The translations under genes and the position numbers were made by a program. A DNA stretch of 64,000 bases from Thermoprotei archaeon (GTDB lineage: Archaea; Thermoproteota; Thermoprotei; Thermoproteales; B15-G16), in contig QMRC01000002.1 in NCBI GenBank assembly GCA_003649205.1, positions 146,770 to 210,769 of the forward strand, given 5' to 3'. A model generated the notes under the pieces. It saw only the letters and a program-made list of their open reading frames with translations. It had not been told where the DNA came from and did no database searches. Of the stretch, positions 36,348 through 46,222 are shown in pieces. Position 1 is the first letter of the stretch; each line of letters begins with the position of its first letter.

Positions 36348-37175
36348 CTACATATGCGCAATCTCGTGTATTGAAACAACCTTCACTCTTCGTAGTAATA
36401 GTACATTCCCGAGTAGTAGAGCTATGTACCACAGCATGAGAGAGAACAATGCTAACCTCAAATCAACTAGTTCAATCTCTGCACCACCGAAGAAGTACTC
36501 GAAGTACCTACCTATCGGTGGTACCTTACCGAGGAATGTGTAGCACACTATGGATGCATAGGCATGGAATGGATTCACGTAGGTAGCTACTACACCGAAG
36601 TCTGTCCAGAGAGCTGCGTACGCTACAAATGCTATCATTAGTGGTAGCATAGCGATGAAGGTTAAGCTCTTGGGTTTACGGATGGCGAAGACTAGTAGAC
36701 CTAGATCGTACGAGAGTAGGTGTGCTAGAATGCCACCCATGACCAATGCGCCAAAGAGCATTAGTGGGTACTTCGGCACTACCCATACCCTGTACTTAAT
36801 CCATGTAATAACCATTGTTGAGATGTAGAATATAGCTAAGATAATCAGAAACACGACTAAGTTAGCTGCGAAATCCTCTATAGCGTACCTCCTAGGACTT
36901 AACTTCGTGAACTTCGTTACATATCGTGCACCTGCTATCTGAAATGCGGAAGAGTAGGTCAATGATATAGCTACAGAAGCTGCTGCTATCAATCCTAAGA
37001 ATGCAAATGCAGTTGCAGTATTTGTTTCGACATACTCTATCGGTACCTCACCTCCCTCCCTACTGAAGACAAAGAACCACATTATGAGCCAGAACTCTAC
37101 GAAGAATACCGACCAAAACAATAGGTGCTTATTCGTTACCAAGGACTTAACCTTTAGCTTCAGGAACAAAGTCAT
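36348..37175 (-). CDS. ABC transporter permease-like membrane protein
   Basis: Multiple TM; 4-nt overlap with ATPase gene. Confidence 0.7.
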   Translation of the reverse strand: MTLFLKLKVKSLVTNKHLLFWSVFFVEFWLIMWFFVFSREGGEVPIEYVETNTATAFAFLGLIAAASVAISLTYSSAFQIAGARYVTKFTKLSPRRYAIEDFAANLVVFLIILAIFYISTMVITWIKYRVWVVPKYPLMLFGALVMGGILAHLLSYDLGLLVFAIRKPKSLTFIAMLPLMIAFVAYAALWTDFGVVATYVNPFHAYASIVCYTFLGKVPPIGRYFEYFFGGAEIELVDLRLALFSLMLWYIALLLGNVLLLRRVKVVSIHEIAHM

Positions 37176-37969
37176 GAACTCACCTCCATAGCTAACTCAT
37201 ATACCCTGTCAAGAGTTATGAGATCTGTCAAGGCCTTACCCTCACCAGTCTCAACAATACTGAATTCCCTACCACTTATAGTGAATGTGAGTAGTGCCTC
37301 CTCTACCCTATTCGGAACTAATTTACTACGCTGTAGCTTCTCGACGTCAATTCTACCGTAGACTCTACCCTCGAACATCAGGTATGCAGACCATGTACGT
37401 AGAGCAGGTATGAGCCAAGTCTCATGTGTACTAATGATGATGGTACCTCTGTACTCAGTAATCTTCTTGAGGAGCAGAGCCTTCCTAGCTGGATCAAGCT
37501 GCTCAAAAGGCTCATCTAATACTACATGCTTTGCGCAAGAACACAGAGCTAGTACACTTGTCACAATCTTTCTTTGACCAGCAGATAACTCCCATAACTT
37601 TCTCCTATTGATATCCCTAGGCTTAAGACCGAATTCCTCAAACATAGCTAGTGCCTGATCTAAGTCGCCACCTGTTAGATCCATGAATAACCTAGCTAAA
37701 TCCCGAACACTAACTCCTAACATGGCGTAGACATCCTCTACATTCGTAGCCACTAGTCCTGGTTCGCCATATATACTACGTAGATCCTTACCATCAATCA
37801 CCACTCTACCACTATCAATAGGCACTAGACCAGTGATTACCTTGATTAATGTCGTCTTACCAGAACCATTAGGTCCTAGGAGCAGGTGCTTTGAGTCAAA
37901 GACACAGCTAATTCCGTGAAGGACTTCCTCACCATCGTACCCAGCATGTACCTCCACCAATTCTATCAT
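37172..37969 (-). CDS. ABC transporter ATP-binding protein
   Basis: LLLGPNGSGKTTLIKVITGL, ELSAGQRKIVTSVLAL, HVVLDEPFEQLDP. Confidence 0.93.
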   Translation of the reverse strand: MIELVEVHAGYDGEEVLHGISCVFDSKHLLLGPNGSGKTTLIKVITGLVPIDSGRVVIDGKDLRSIYGEPGLVATNVEDVYAMLGVSVRDLARLFMDLTGGDLDQALAMFEEFGLKPRDINRRKLWELSAGQRKIVTSVLALCSCAKHVVLDEPFEQLDPARKALLLKKITEYRGTIIISTHETWLIPALRTWSAYLMFEGRVYGRIDVEKLQRSKLVPNRVEEALLTFTISGREFSIVETGEGKALTDLITLDRVYELAMEVSS

Positions 37970-38036
37970 ACTTTAACCTCGAACTAGAGTTGGGTACTAA
38001 CCCCTTAAAAAGTGGATGGATATCTCCTAAATTGTC

Positions 38037-38138
38037 GTGAAGGTAGTGGTCTGTGGTAAGGGTGGTACTGGTAAATCGTCGACGGCTGCTCTTAACGATA
38101 TTAGTACCATAGTGAATAGGTTACTGTCAGTACGTTAG
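38037..38138 (+). pseudogene. Truncated N-terminal fragment of a CooC/MinD-type P-loop ATPase
   Basis: GTG start: VKVVVCGKGGTGKSSTAALNDISTIVNRLLSVR*. Confidence 0.6.
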
Positions 38139-38173
38139 ATGTTCAGCGAGATTGATTGTATTTGTAAAGAAAT

Positions 38174-38294
<121 letters not shown>

Positions 38295-38392
38295 TCTTCA
38301 CGAATTGGTGCCTACATGGGGTATTTATCATTATCTTCTTTAACTTACTTTGCTCCTGCTGTGTGTAGCTGCTTTAGCTAAGTTTAAATCTC

Positions 38393-39070
38393 GTGTGTAC
38401 CTTCCTCACATGGTCTATGAGTGAGGTATCTGTGGTATCACTTGACTTTGCAGGAACTATAGCTCCTAAGGACTTTATTGACTACTTCTGGCTTACATTG
38501 ATTCCTAAGTTCTACTCTCTTAAGTATGGTGTTGGTATTGAGGAGGCTTACAGGTACGTAATTTCGGAGTACGAGAGTGTTAGTACTGATGATGTTAATT
38601 GGTATCTTCCCAACTATTGGCTTGAGAGATTTGGTCTCATCGAGTATAGGGACGTGATGCTGAGTATGCTCAATGACTACGTTACTGTGTATAGTGAGGT
38701 TCCTACTGTTCTCACTAAATTGAGGGAAAATGGTATTGAGATTGTTATTGTGAGCAATACAGCTATTGAATTCATTGATGTCTTCTTCAATAAGTATGGT
38801 GAATTGAGGAAGTTTTTCTCTAAGGTGTATTCATGTGTTTCGCACTTCGGCATACCACGTAAGTCAAAGGAGTTTTACTTGCGAGTTATTGAAGATCTCG
38901 GTGTGAAGCCCTCTAATGTAGTTCACGTCGGTGATGATGTAGTCTATGACTTTGAGGTACCTCGTTCACTAGGTATTAAGGCGTACCTACTTGATAGATC
39001 TGGAAAGAGAAAATCTCCCCTCACAATTAGTTCTCTTACAGAGTTGCTTGATCTAGTGCTGAAGAAGTAG
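38393..39070 (+). CDS. HAD-superfamily hydrolase
   Basis: VVSLDFAGTIAP, IVIVSNTAIEF, VVHVGDDVVYDFEVPRSLGIKAYLLDR. Confidence 0.85.
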   Translation: MCTFLTWSMSEVSVVSLDFAGTIAPKDFIDYFWLTLIPKFYSLKYGVGIEEAYRYVISEYESVSTDDVNWYLPNYWLERFGLIEYRDVMLSMLNDYVTVYSEVPTVLTKLRENGIEIVIVSNTAIEFIDVFFNKYGELRKFFSKVYSCVSHFGIPRKSKEFYLRVIEDLGVKPSNVVHVGDDVVYDFEVPRSLGIKAYLLDRSGKRKSPLTISSLTELLDLVLKK

Positions 39071-39634
39071 TAGCATTCCATGGACTATGCAGTAGAGCGC
39101 AATGGAAATCAGTGCTACTGCAGCTACTGTGGTTACGTACCTTCTATAGCTAGTTAGTACACTCGATATCTGGGATGCTGCTAGGAAGCTAAGTACGTCG
39201 ACGAGGGTGAGTGCTGTGAAGGTCGCTAGGAATACCTCGAGTACTCTCCTACCTATTAGACCGAGTGTAATTGAGGTTATCTGCGTCTTATCGCCTAACT
39301 CCATTAATGTGAAGACTACAGGTAGCTTACCCAGGTTACCTACTAGAACTCCTGAACTCACTTCTTTAAAGCTCCTAGCTAGTAGGTACGTCAGGTAGAT
39401 ACCTGCTGAAAGTTCGAAGAGACCCTGTACTTGATGAGGTAGGTTAAGTAGTAGCTGTACGAGGATAGCATTTACTGTGGATACAATGAGTATGGAGAGG
39501 AGTAAATACGTGAGCGCTCTCCAAGTTTTACCTCTGTGGACTAGACCGAGAGCTATAGCTGTTAGCTGAGTCTTGTCACCTAGCTCCATTACAGCTATGG
39601 ACGATGTCAGTACTAGGTACGTAGCTACATCCAC
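39053..39634 (-). CDS. TMEM165/GDT1-family membrane protein
   Basis: Two ELGDKTQ motifs (AVMELGDKTQLTAIALG; TLMELGDKTQITSITLG). Confidence 0.93.
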   Translation of the reverse strand: MDVATYLVLTSSIAVMELGDKTQLTAIALGLVHRGKTWRALTYLLLSILIVSTVNAILVQLLLNLPHQVQGLFELSAGIYLTYLLARSFKEVSSGVLVGNLGKLPVVFTLMELGDKTQITSITLGLIGRRVLEVFLATFTALTLVDVLSFLAASQISSVLTSYRRYVTTVAAVALISIALYCIVHGMLLLLQH

Positions 39635-39734
39635 CTAAGTCACCTTATCAACCTCAGGTACCTAAGCTACTTCTCTTTTTCTGCAAGACAACCTTATCAC
39701 AGAGTTTGACCTAACATCTAGATGGGTTTTAGTA

Positions 39735-41228
39735 ATGAGTTACTGTACACGCATACTTGAGGGTATTGGGACAGAGATCGGTTTTGTAGCAAGTGGAGCA
39801 ACTGCGTACGCAGTACCTGTTGTCATCAGCAAGAAGTACGAGCACATGATATCAGATGAGCAGCTCGTGATAATTCACGATACACACTACCCAAGTACTC
39901 TCTTTCTCGGTGTATTGAGGAAGTTGACGAGGTATGAACCGTTTCTCCGTGAAAGGGTAAGAACTGTCTATGTAGATTACCCAGAGCTGATTAGTGAGAG
40001 CGAGCTCTACACTTTTACCAATGTAGTAGCTCTCCTCTACGCTGAGCTAGATACCAAGGAAGGGGTTGCTCATGAATGTATTCACGCTCCATTCCCTGGA
40101 TCAAAGGTTTACCTAGTTGAGAGAGGTGAGTACTTGAGTAAGTTCCTAAGGGTCAATAATGCTCTTGAGGTTGGAGTACATAAGTTCAGTGATTGGGTAC
40201 TACCACTTGATCCAAAGTACTTAACATATCACGTAGGTGTTTTTGGTGCTACTGGAACAGGTAAGTCACGTCTCATAAAGGCTCTCATAGATGAGATCCT
40301 TAAGAAAACTGACTACTCGGTAATAGTGTTTGACCATACAGGTGTTGACTACGTTCCCTTCTATCGAGATTACGTAGTACCTTCAGATACCATTAAGATA
40401 TCTCCTCCACTCATAGCATCTGTCATAGCTAAGCTAGCTAACCTATCTTGGAGTACCTATGGGGATTACCTCGAGATTACGTGTATGGAGTACGTTACCG
40501 GGGGTAAGAGAAGTAGTAAACAAGTTCAATTACAGAGTATTTGCCGGGAAGTCAATAACGGTATCGTCCTTGGGGGTTGTTGGAGTAAGAAGAAATTCAT
40601 TGAGAAATTAACTGCGAACATCACGAATCTGGGTGGTAGGAGAGCTACTGCTAGGAAGGCTGAGCTATTCATCGACTACTACCTAGATGATTCGTTCTTT
40701 GACTCACTCAATCAGAGGGTTTTACCTCCAAAGTACATTGTTGAGAAGGCTCTTCGTGAGAGATTGGTTGTTGTCGATTTGAGTAGGGATAGAGAGCTTG
40801 CTATCAAGCAGGCTATAGTTAAGGACGTTATGGAGGAAGTATGGAGGTTAGTGAAGGAGTATCAGAGACCTGTTAAGGTGGGTATTGTCATTGATGAGGC
40901 GCAGAACTATGTGTCTGAGGAGTGGAGTATCTGTGGTGATGTAATCGAGACAACTGTTAGGGAGGGTAGGAAGTGGCAGTACTTCGTAATTCTCGCTAGT
41001 CAGCGAGTTGCTAGAGATATTCGACCGTCGGTTAGAGCTAACTTGGGTACGGTATTCTTCTCAAGGTTACAAGCAACTGGTGATCTACGTGAACTAGGTG
41101 GGTACCTCGATCTTGGCGGTGTGACTGAGGCTTCACTAGCTCAGTTAGGTACTAGGGAGTTCTTCGTTGCTGGCCTCATGAATCCACTACGTAGACCAAT
41201 ACTCATTAAGGTACGAGAGGTGAGCTAG
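39735..41228 (+). CDS. herA: HerA-like ATPase (DUF87)
   Basis: HVGVFGATGTGKSRLIKALIDEI, VGIVIDEAQNYVSEE, LASQRVARDIRPSVRANLGTVFFSRL. Confidence 0.87.
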   Translation: MSYCTRILEGIGTEIGFVASGATAYAVPVVISKKYEHMISDEQLVIIHDTHYPSTLFLGVLRKLTRYEPFLRERVRTVYVDYPELISESELYTFTNVVALLYAELDTKEGVAHECIHAPFPGSKVYLVERGEYLSKFLRVNNALEVGVHKFSDWVLPLDPKYLTYHVGVFGATGTGKSRLIKALIDEILKKTDYSVIVFDHTGVDYVPFYRDYVVPSDTIKISPPLIASVIAKLANLSWSTYGDYLEITCMEYVTGGKRSSKQVQLQSICREVNNGIVLGGCWSKKKFIEKLTANITNLGGRRATARKAELFIDYYLDDSFFDSLNQRVLPPKYIVEKALRERLVVVDLSRDRELAIKQAIVKDVMEEVWRLVKEYQRPVKVGIVIDEAQNYVSEEWSICGDVIETTVREGRKWQYFVILASQRVARDIRPSVRANLGTVFFSRLQATGDLRELGGYLDLGGVTEASLAQLGTREFFVAGLMNPLRRPILIKVREVS

Positions 41229-41229
41229 A

Positions 41230-42393
41230 GTGAGCTACGACTACGAGGAAATTACGATACCAAATGGTAGGGTTGATAGGATCGACTTCTGGATTTCGCC
41301 ACCTGTACTCTACTCAGTAATTCGTACAGTTGATAAGTTGAGTCAAGTTCTCTCAACTAAGTCTACTAAAGTTCTTACTGCTGTGGGGAAGGTAAAGGAT
41401 AGGGTCGAGATAAAGGAAATTAGGACTAACATAGGGACTGATCTAGTCACTGTAGCCATAGACTCAACTTATACCATACCTTATCTAGAGTTAATTGGTG
41501 GTAACTTAGCTATTGTTGCTGCGGGATTCGTAAGGTATCCAGCATTGAAGAAGGGTATCAACAGCTATGCGACAGCAACCATTGTACTAGATGATGAGGT
41601 TCAGAACTTTGAGAACTACGTCAGTAAGATTGCTCAGTACATGGAGAGGAAGGTACTGTATAGATTGTTGAAGAAGTTGGAGAGAGGTTACAGATTTGAC
41701 TTAGTTGCTATCGATGGTAGTATTCTCCCAGCTCCTTTACCCTTTGCATTACCAAGTGGTATTAAGGGAAGGAGCGAGAGTAAGGTTGGTAAGGTGCTGT
41801 CCAAGAGTTTTCTCCTGATGAAGGAGATCATTAAGTTAGCTAGGAAACATAATGTTGCTATAGTTGGCATAATTAAGAGAGTTAGGACAAAGTACTTCTC
41901 GATTATTCTCGGTGAAAAAGCTCCAGTAAATGATAAGGTAATTGCTTCTCTCTTACTGAAGCCAAGTACCTACTTAGTGCTCGGTAAATTGGGTAGTATA
42001 GTTAGGGAGTATGTGAAGTATGTAAGGGGTTTGTCGTTGAAGGAAGTAGATGAGGTTAGAGATGCTCTTCCAGAAGTCGATGACATAGATGTTGTCTTCT
42101 ACCGATCACCCATGAGCCTCTATATGCAGAGTACCAAGGTTGAGATACTGAACTTTAGCAACGTAGATCTTCATGATATCATTAGCTATCTCTGCATTCA
42201 TACGACGCATACTGGAGTCCCTCACTTCATGGACATGGTAGATGCATACATTAGGTGCGAATCCAAGGTCTTACCTCATATACAGCAAATTCTCGAGAGT
42301 AAGGTAATTGAGAAGGGTGGATTACCTATACTAACTGGATTTACAAATCCACAGAAGATGCACCTATACCGCGATCAGTTTCATTCAAGGTAA
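41230..42393 (+). CDS. nurA: NurA-like 5'-3' nuclease
   Basis: Next to HerA; VAIDSTY, VAIDGSILPAPLPF, VGIIKRVRT. Confidence 0.8.
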   Translation: MSYDYEEITIPNGRVDRIDFWISPPVLYSVIRTVDKLSQVLSTKSTKVLTAVGKVKDRVEIKEIRTNIGTDLVTVAIDSTYTIPYLELIGGNLAIVAAGFVRYPALKKGINSYATATIVLDDEVQNFENYVSKIAQYMERKVLYRLLKKLERGYRFDLVAIDGSILPAPLPFALPSGIKGRSESKVGKVLSKSFLLMKEIIKLARKHNVAIVGIIKRVRTKYFSIILGEKAPVNDKVIASLLLKPSTYLVLGKLGSIVREYVKYVRGLSLKEVDEVRDALPEVDDIDVVFYRSPMSLYMQSTKVEILNFSNVDLHDIISYLCIHTTHTGVPHFMDMVDAYIRCESKVLPHIQQILESKVIEKGGLPILTGFTNPQKMHLYRDQFHSR

Positions 42394-43050
42394 TTACTTT
42401 GGTACATGTGTACAAGTTTCTTCCCTCTCCTCCTTTCTCTCCTCATATAATCTATGCAGTAGGAGACGAACTTTCTTCGCTATGATATCGGTCTTAGTTA
42501 TTATACCAACAACCCTGCCCCTATCAGCAACCAAGACTGCTGGTACACCCTGTGACAATATCTTAACTACGACGTCGATTCTCTCATTAACACTAATTAT
42601 CGGAAGAGCATCAGACATTATCTTCTCAACTGGTTCTTTGAGAATTGCATCACCTTCCCTAATCAACGCTCTCAATACATCATCCTCCTTAACAGTGCCA
42701 ATAACCTTGTCATCCTTTATGACAGGTAGCTGAGAAAAGCCATGTTTCCACATGAGTTTGATAGCCTTCTCGACACTATCCTCTGGTTGAACGTACACAA
42801 CGGGTGAGTTCATTACGTCACCTGCTTTAGTTCCTTCAGTAATGCTCTCTTCCAGTACTTTTAGTATTCTCCTTAGTGTTGATAGACGAGGATCAACTGT
42901 ACCAGCTTCAATCCTAGCTATTAGAGACTGACTTACACAAGCTCTCTTAGCTAGTTCTCTCTGTGTTAATCCAGCCTTTTTACGAAGGAGTTTTATGTCT
43001 TCAGGTGTTGGTAGAAAGGACATGTAGTAGCACCGAGTATAATTTTTCAT
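42394..43050 (-). CDS. XRE-HTH plus two CBS domains
   Basis: LRKKAGLTQRELAKRACVSQSLIARIEAGTVDPRLSTL; CBS repeats. Confidence 0.93.
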   Translation of the reverse strand: MKNYTRCYYMSFLPTPEDIKLLRKKAGLTQRELAKRACVSQSLIARIEAGTVDPRLSTLRRILKVLEESITEGTKAGDVMNSPVVYVQPEDSVEKAIKLMWKHGFSQLPVIKDDKVIGTVKEDDVLRALIREGDAILKEPVEKIMSDALPIISVNERIDVVVKILSQGVPAVLVADRGRVVGIITKTDIIAKKVRLLLHRLYEERKEEREETCTHVPK

Positions 43051-43082
43051 TGAGAATCTTAAAAATCTGATTTAGGCAAGGT

Positions 43083-44204
43083 ATGCTATTCGAGAGACCT
43101 AAGGATGCTCTACTTGAGGTGTTGCGTGAGGAGGGTCTCTTTTCAGTAGCTTGCCATGTAAGAGGTATTGTGAAGAGACCTAGAGAGGATCCATTTCAGG
43201 ATCTTGCTGTTGCACTTCTCCTCGGTAAAGGGGTTCTTACTGAACGACGTGAAGGTGATTTACCGAGAGGCGTCGTTTATCGTGAGGGTGTATTCAAGTT
43301 CTTGGGTGGTCCTGGAGATGAGCACCCTGATGTGGTCTTCAGAAAGGTAGGTAGCGGGTATAAGCACGTACTAGAGGGGGTAGCTCTCGAAAGGTTACTA
43401 TCTAGATTCCCCCTCATAGTGATTGACCTATCACTCTGGGAACGACATACAGAAGGTGAGAAGTCTAGGCTCATACAGCAGCTAGCTTCCTCACTTAACG
43501 TAGTTAGAGCATTTCTCTGGGATCAACACCTCGTACTTACATGTACTTACCCATCGATTGCTGAGCGATTTAGGAGAGCTGTAGGTCAGAGAGCAAGACC
43601 TCAAGTAACGCAGGAGTCAACACTTGAATTTCTCAGGAGTTTAGGTCGTGTAAGGGCTATTCTCCTAGATCCAAATGTTGATGAAGAACTCACTACAGAT
43701 GATGTACTCACTGCTGATGTCTTCGTCATCGGTGGTATAGTCGATAGAGAGGTACCGAGACCTGGTGAGACCAGGTTAATTGCTGATAAGTTAGGTTCTT
43801 TGGTTGAGAGAAAGAAGATCGTACTACGTGGTAAGTTGTATGGTGTCCCTCACAGGGTAAATAGAGTGATTGAGTTAATACTTAGAACGAGGTACGTTAC
43901 GAGAGATCTCGAGAAAGCAATTCTCTCTACAATGTCGATATACGATAAACTATGGAGACTTCGTCATGAACTTGTTGAGAGAGCTATTAGGGTTAGAATT
44001 GAAGGTAGTACCAAGCTCCTCATCTCGAGGTCAGTAGTTAATGAGTTACGTAGGTTTCTAGGTCTCGATATAGAGTATATTAACCTAGCTATAAGGCAGG
44101 TCGGTGTTGAGGTAGTTGATGACGATTATCTGGGTAAGGTGCTTCGGTCATGTGAAGTCGTTAGGAGAAGAGATGGTAGGGTAGTTTATGTTTTTAGGGG
44201 GTAG
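43083..44204 (+). CDS. Archaeal Trm10-like tRNA (m1A9/m1G9) methyltransferase
   Basis: VIDLSLWERHTEGEKSRLIQQLASSLNVVRAFLWDQHLVLT, FVIGGIVDREVPRPGETRLIADKLG. Confidence 0.8.
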   Translation: MLFERPKDALLEVLREEGLFSVACHVRGIVKRPREDPFQDLAVALLLGKGVLTERREGDLPRGVVYREGVFKFLGGPGDEHPDVVFRKVGSGYKHVLEGVALERLLSRFPLIVIDLSLWERHTEGEKSRLIQQLASSLNVVRAFLWDQHLVLTCTYPSIAERFRRAVGQRARPQVTQESTLEFLRSLGRVRAILLDPNVDEELTTDDVLTADVFVIGGIVDREVPRPGETRLIADKLGSLVERKKIVLRGKLYGVPHRVNRVIELILRTRYVTRDLEKAILSTMSIYDKLWRLRHELVERAIRVRIEGSTKLLISRSVVNELRRFLGLDIEYINLAIRQVGVEVVDDDYLGKVLRSCEVVRRRDGRVVYVFRG

Positions 44205-44235
44205 TTCCTGAAGTTGTTCTTGAAGAGGGTTTTGT

Positions 44236-45078
44236 GTGAGTAGTAAGGAGTTTACAGTAGTTATACCTGCATACAATGAGATGGGTAGGATAGATAAGTA
44301 CCTACCTGAGCTAGTACGTACTCTTGACAAGTACTTAGGAGATAGCTGTGAAGTAATTATTGTCACTGATGGGTGTACAGATGGTACTGATCTATGGGTC
44401 CATGAATTTAGTAAGCAGCATACAAACATCAAGCATCTAAACTTCAAGCATAGACTAGGTAAGGGAAGAGCTATTGTCACTGGACTGAGTATTGGCAGAG
44501 GTAGGTATCTCGCATATGTAGATGCTGATGGTTCAGTACCACCTAAGGAGGTAGTTAAGCTACTCCTATACATTAAGAAGGTGAACTGTGATCTAGTGAT
44601 CGCTTCACGTTACTTACCAACATCACAGATCCTTAGAAAGCCGCCACTAATACGTATCCTGTACTCAAGAATCTTCAATGCAATCACTAAGATGTTATTT
44701 CCTGTACTCAGCACAATTCATGATACTCAATGTGGACTAAAGGTAATTCGTCGAAGTACCTTCAGTAAGATTAAGAGTAAATTACTGGTACAGAATTTCG
44801 CCTTTGATGTCAATCTAATACTATCGGTAATAGACGTGAGTGGTGAAGTTGTTGAAGTACCGATTCAGTGGTTTCACGTTGATATAGGGAGTAAGGTTAA
44901 CGGAGAAGGTAGCATATTCACTAGGGTTAGATGCTTAAATAAGGTAGGTCTTCAAATGCTACTTTCAGTACTGAAGCTAAAACTCTACAGAGGTAGATTA
45001 GGTATTGGGAGAGCACTACTTCAGCACCTTGGTAAGGTACTTGACTTCCTAATTTCACTTACCTTGAGAGGTGAGTAG
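44236..45078 (+). CDS. Family 2 glycosyltransferase (dolichyl-phosphate glycosyltransferase-like)
   Basis: FTVVIPAYNEMGRIDKYL, GLSIGRGRYLAYVDADGSVPP, DTQCGLKVIRR. Confidence 0.9.
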   Translation: MSSKEFTVVIPAYNEMGRIDKYLPELVRTLDKYLGDSCEVIIVTDGCTDGTDLWVHEFSKQHTNIKHLNFKHRLGKGRAIVTGLSIGRGRYLAYVDADGSVPPKEVVKLLLYIKKVNCDLVIASRYLPTSQILRKPPLIRILYSRIFNAITKMLFPVLSTIHDTQCGLKVIRRSTFSKIKSKLLVQNFAFDVNLILSVIDVSGEVVEVPIQWFHVDIGSKVNGEGSIFTRVRCLNKVGLQMLLSVLKLKLYRGRLGIGRALLQHLGKVLDFLISLTLRGE

Positions 45079-45110
45079 ATAGGTTAGGTAGTGAGGAGCT
45101 CCTCATCCTC

Positions 45111-46055
45111 ATGTACATAGCGAGGAGTGGAGAGCACTCGGTATCAGTAGATGAGCTGTGTAGAAGCACAGGGATGAACCGAGTGCAGCTATACAAGCTA
45201 GTTCACAGATTGTGTGATCTCAACTTACTACACTTCACTGAGTCTCAACTCAGGTGTAGACTCGATCTAGATAACCTACGTGTAGTTACTGACCTACTAC
45301 CTAAACTGAGAACCGAAGTTCTTAGGTATAGAGCTCTGTACCTCGAGAGAACGACGTCTACACAGGATATCGTGCACAGATTAGCTAGGTGTGGATTTGA
45401 GGAAGGTTACGTCGTGATTGCTGAAGAGCAGCTTAGAGGAAGAGGAAGATGGGGTAGAACCTGGGTATCACCTAAAGGCGGTCTATGGTTTAGTGTACTG
45501 CTGAGACCAAAGGTAGCACTCCCACAGCAGATTTCAATGGCGGCATCACTATCAGTTGCTGAAGTACTTAACAACTTACTTAAAATACCCACATACCTCA
45601 AATGGCCAAATGATGTAGTGATTCAAGGTAGGAAGGTATGTGGAGTACTCGTAGAGTCAAAGTGCGGAAAATACGGTGTAGAGTACATAGCGCTTGGTAT
45701 AGGGATCAACGTAAATAATGAGGTACCTGAAGAACTTAGAGAACATGCCACATCACTGAGAGATGAAGTGAGACAGCAAGTACCTAGGGTACCAATACTC
45801 CTCAGCATACTCAAACAATTTGATCAACACTACAAACACCTGGAGGCGAAGAGAGGCAGTAGAGTAGTGACAAGGTACTACAAACTCCTCATAGAGCGAA
45901 ATCACAGGGTACGAATTGAATTGATCAATGGAGAACACATAGAGGGAAAAGTAATCGGTATAGATATCGACGGTAGCATAGTACTATCAACTGAAGGTAA
46001 GGAGGTACCCATACAGAGCGAACTTGTCAGGAAGGTACACGTACTTACAGAGTAA
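45111..46055 (+). CDS. birA: Biotin-protein ligase with N-terminal HTH
   Basis: TSTQDIVHRL, EEQLRGRGRWGRTWVSPKGGLWFSVLLRP, LKWPNDVVIQGRKVCGVLVES. Confidence 0.95.
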   Translation: MYIARSGEHSVSVDELCRSTGMNRVQLYKLVHRLCDLNLLHFTESQLRCRLDLDNLRVVTDLLPKLRTEVLRYRALYLERTTSTQDIVHRLARCGFEEGYVVIAEEQLRGRGRWGRTWVSPKGGLWFSVLLRPKVALPQQISMAASLSVAEVLNNLLKIPTYLKWPNDVVIQGRKVCGVLVESKCGKYGVEYIALGIGINVNNEVPEELREHATSLRDEVRQQVPRVPILLSILKQFDQHYKHLEAKRGSRVVTRYYKLLIERNHRVRIELINGEHIEGKVIGIDIDGSIVLSTEGKEVPIQSELVRKVHVLTE

Positions 46056-46103
46056 AGCAAAAATTAAAAATACCCAAGACACGTATCTCTAGGCGGGATC
46101 CAT

Positions 46104-46181
46104 GCGGCCGTCGTCTAGCCTGGACTAGGACGGCGGCCTGCCGCGCCGCTGACCCGGGTTCAAATCCCGGCGGCCGCACCA
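46104..46181 (+). tRNA. tRNA-Gly(GCC), encoded CCA
   Basis: GCGGCCG...CGGCCGC-A-CCA; GCGGC-CTGCCGC-GCCGC anticodon arm; CCGGG-TTCAAAT-CCCGG. Confidence 0.95.
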
Positions 46182-46222
46182 ACCCCCTCCTGGAACCTCC
46201 TCAACACCACCATATGGTGCTA

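Noticed and set aside
46208-46219. CACCATATGGTG 12-bp palindrome at the 3' end of the ATPase gene, beside tRNA-Gly
   Set aside because: Short and partly inside/adjacent to the stop region; no functional context
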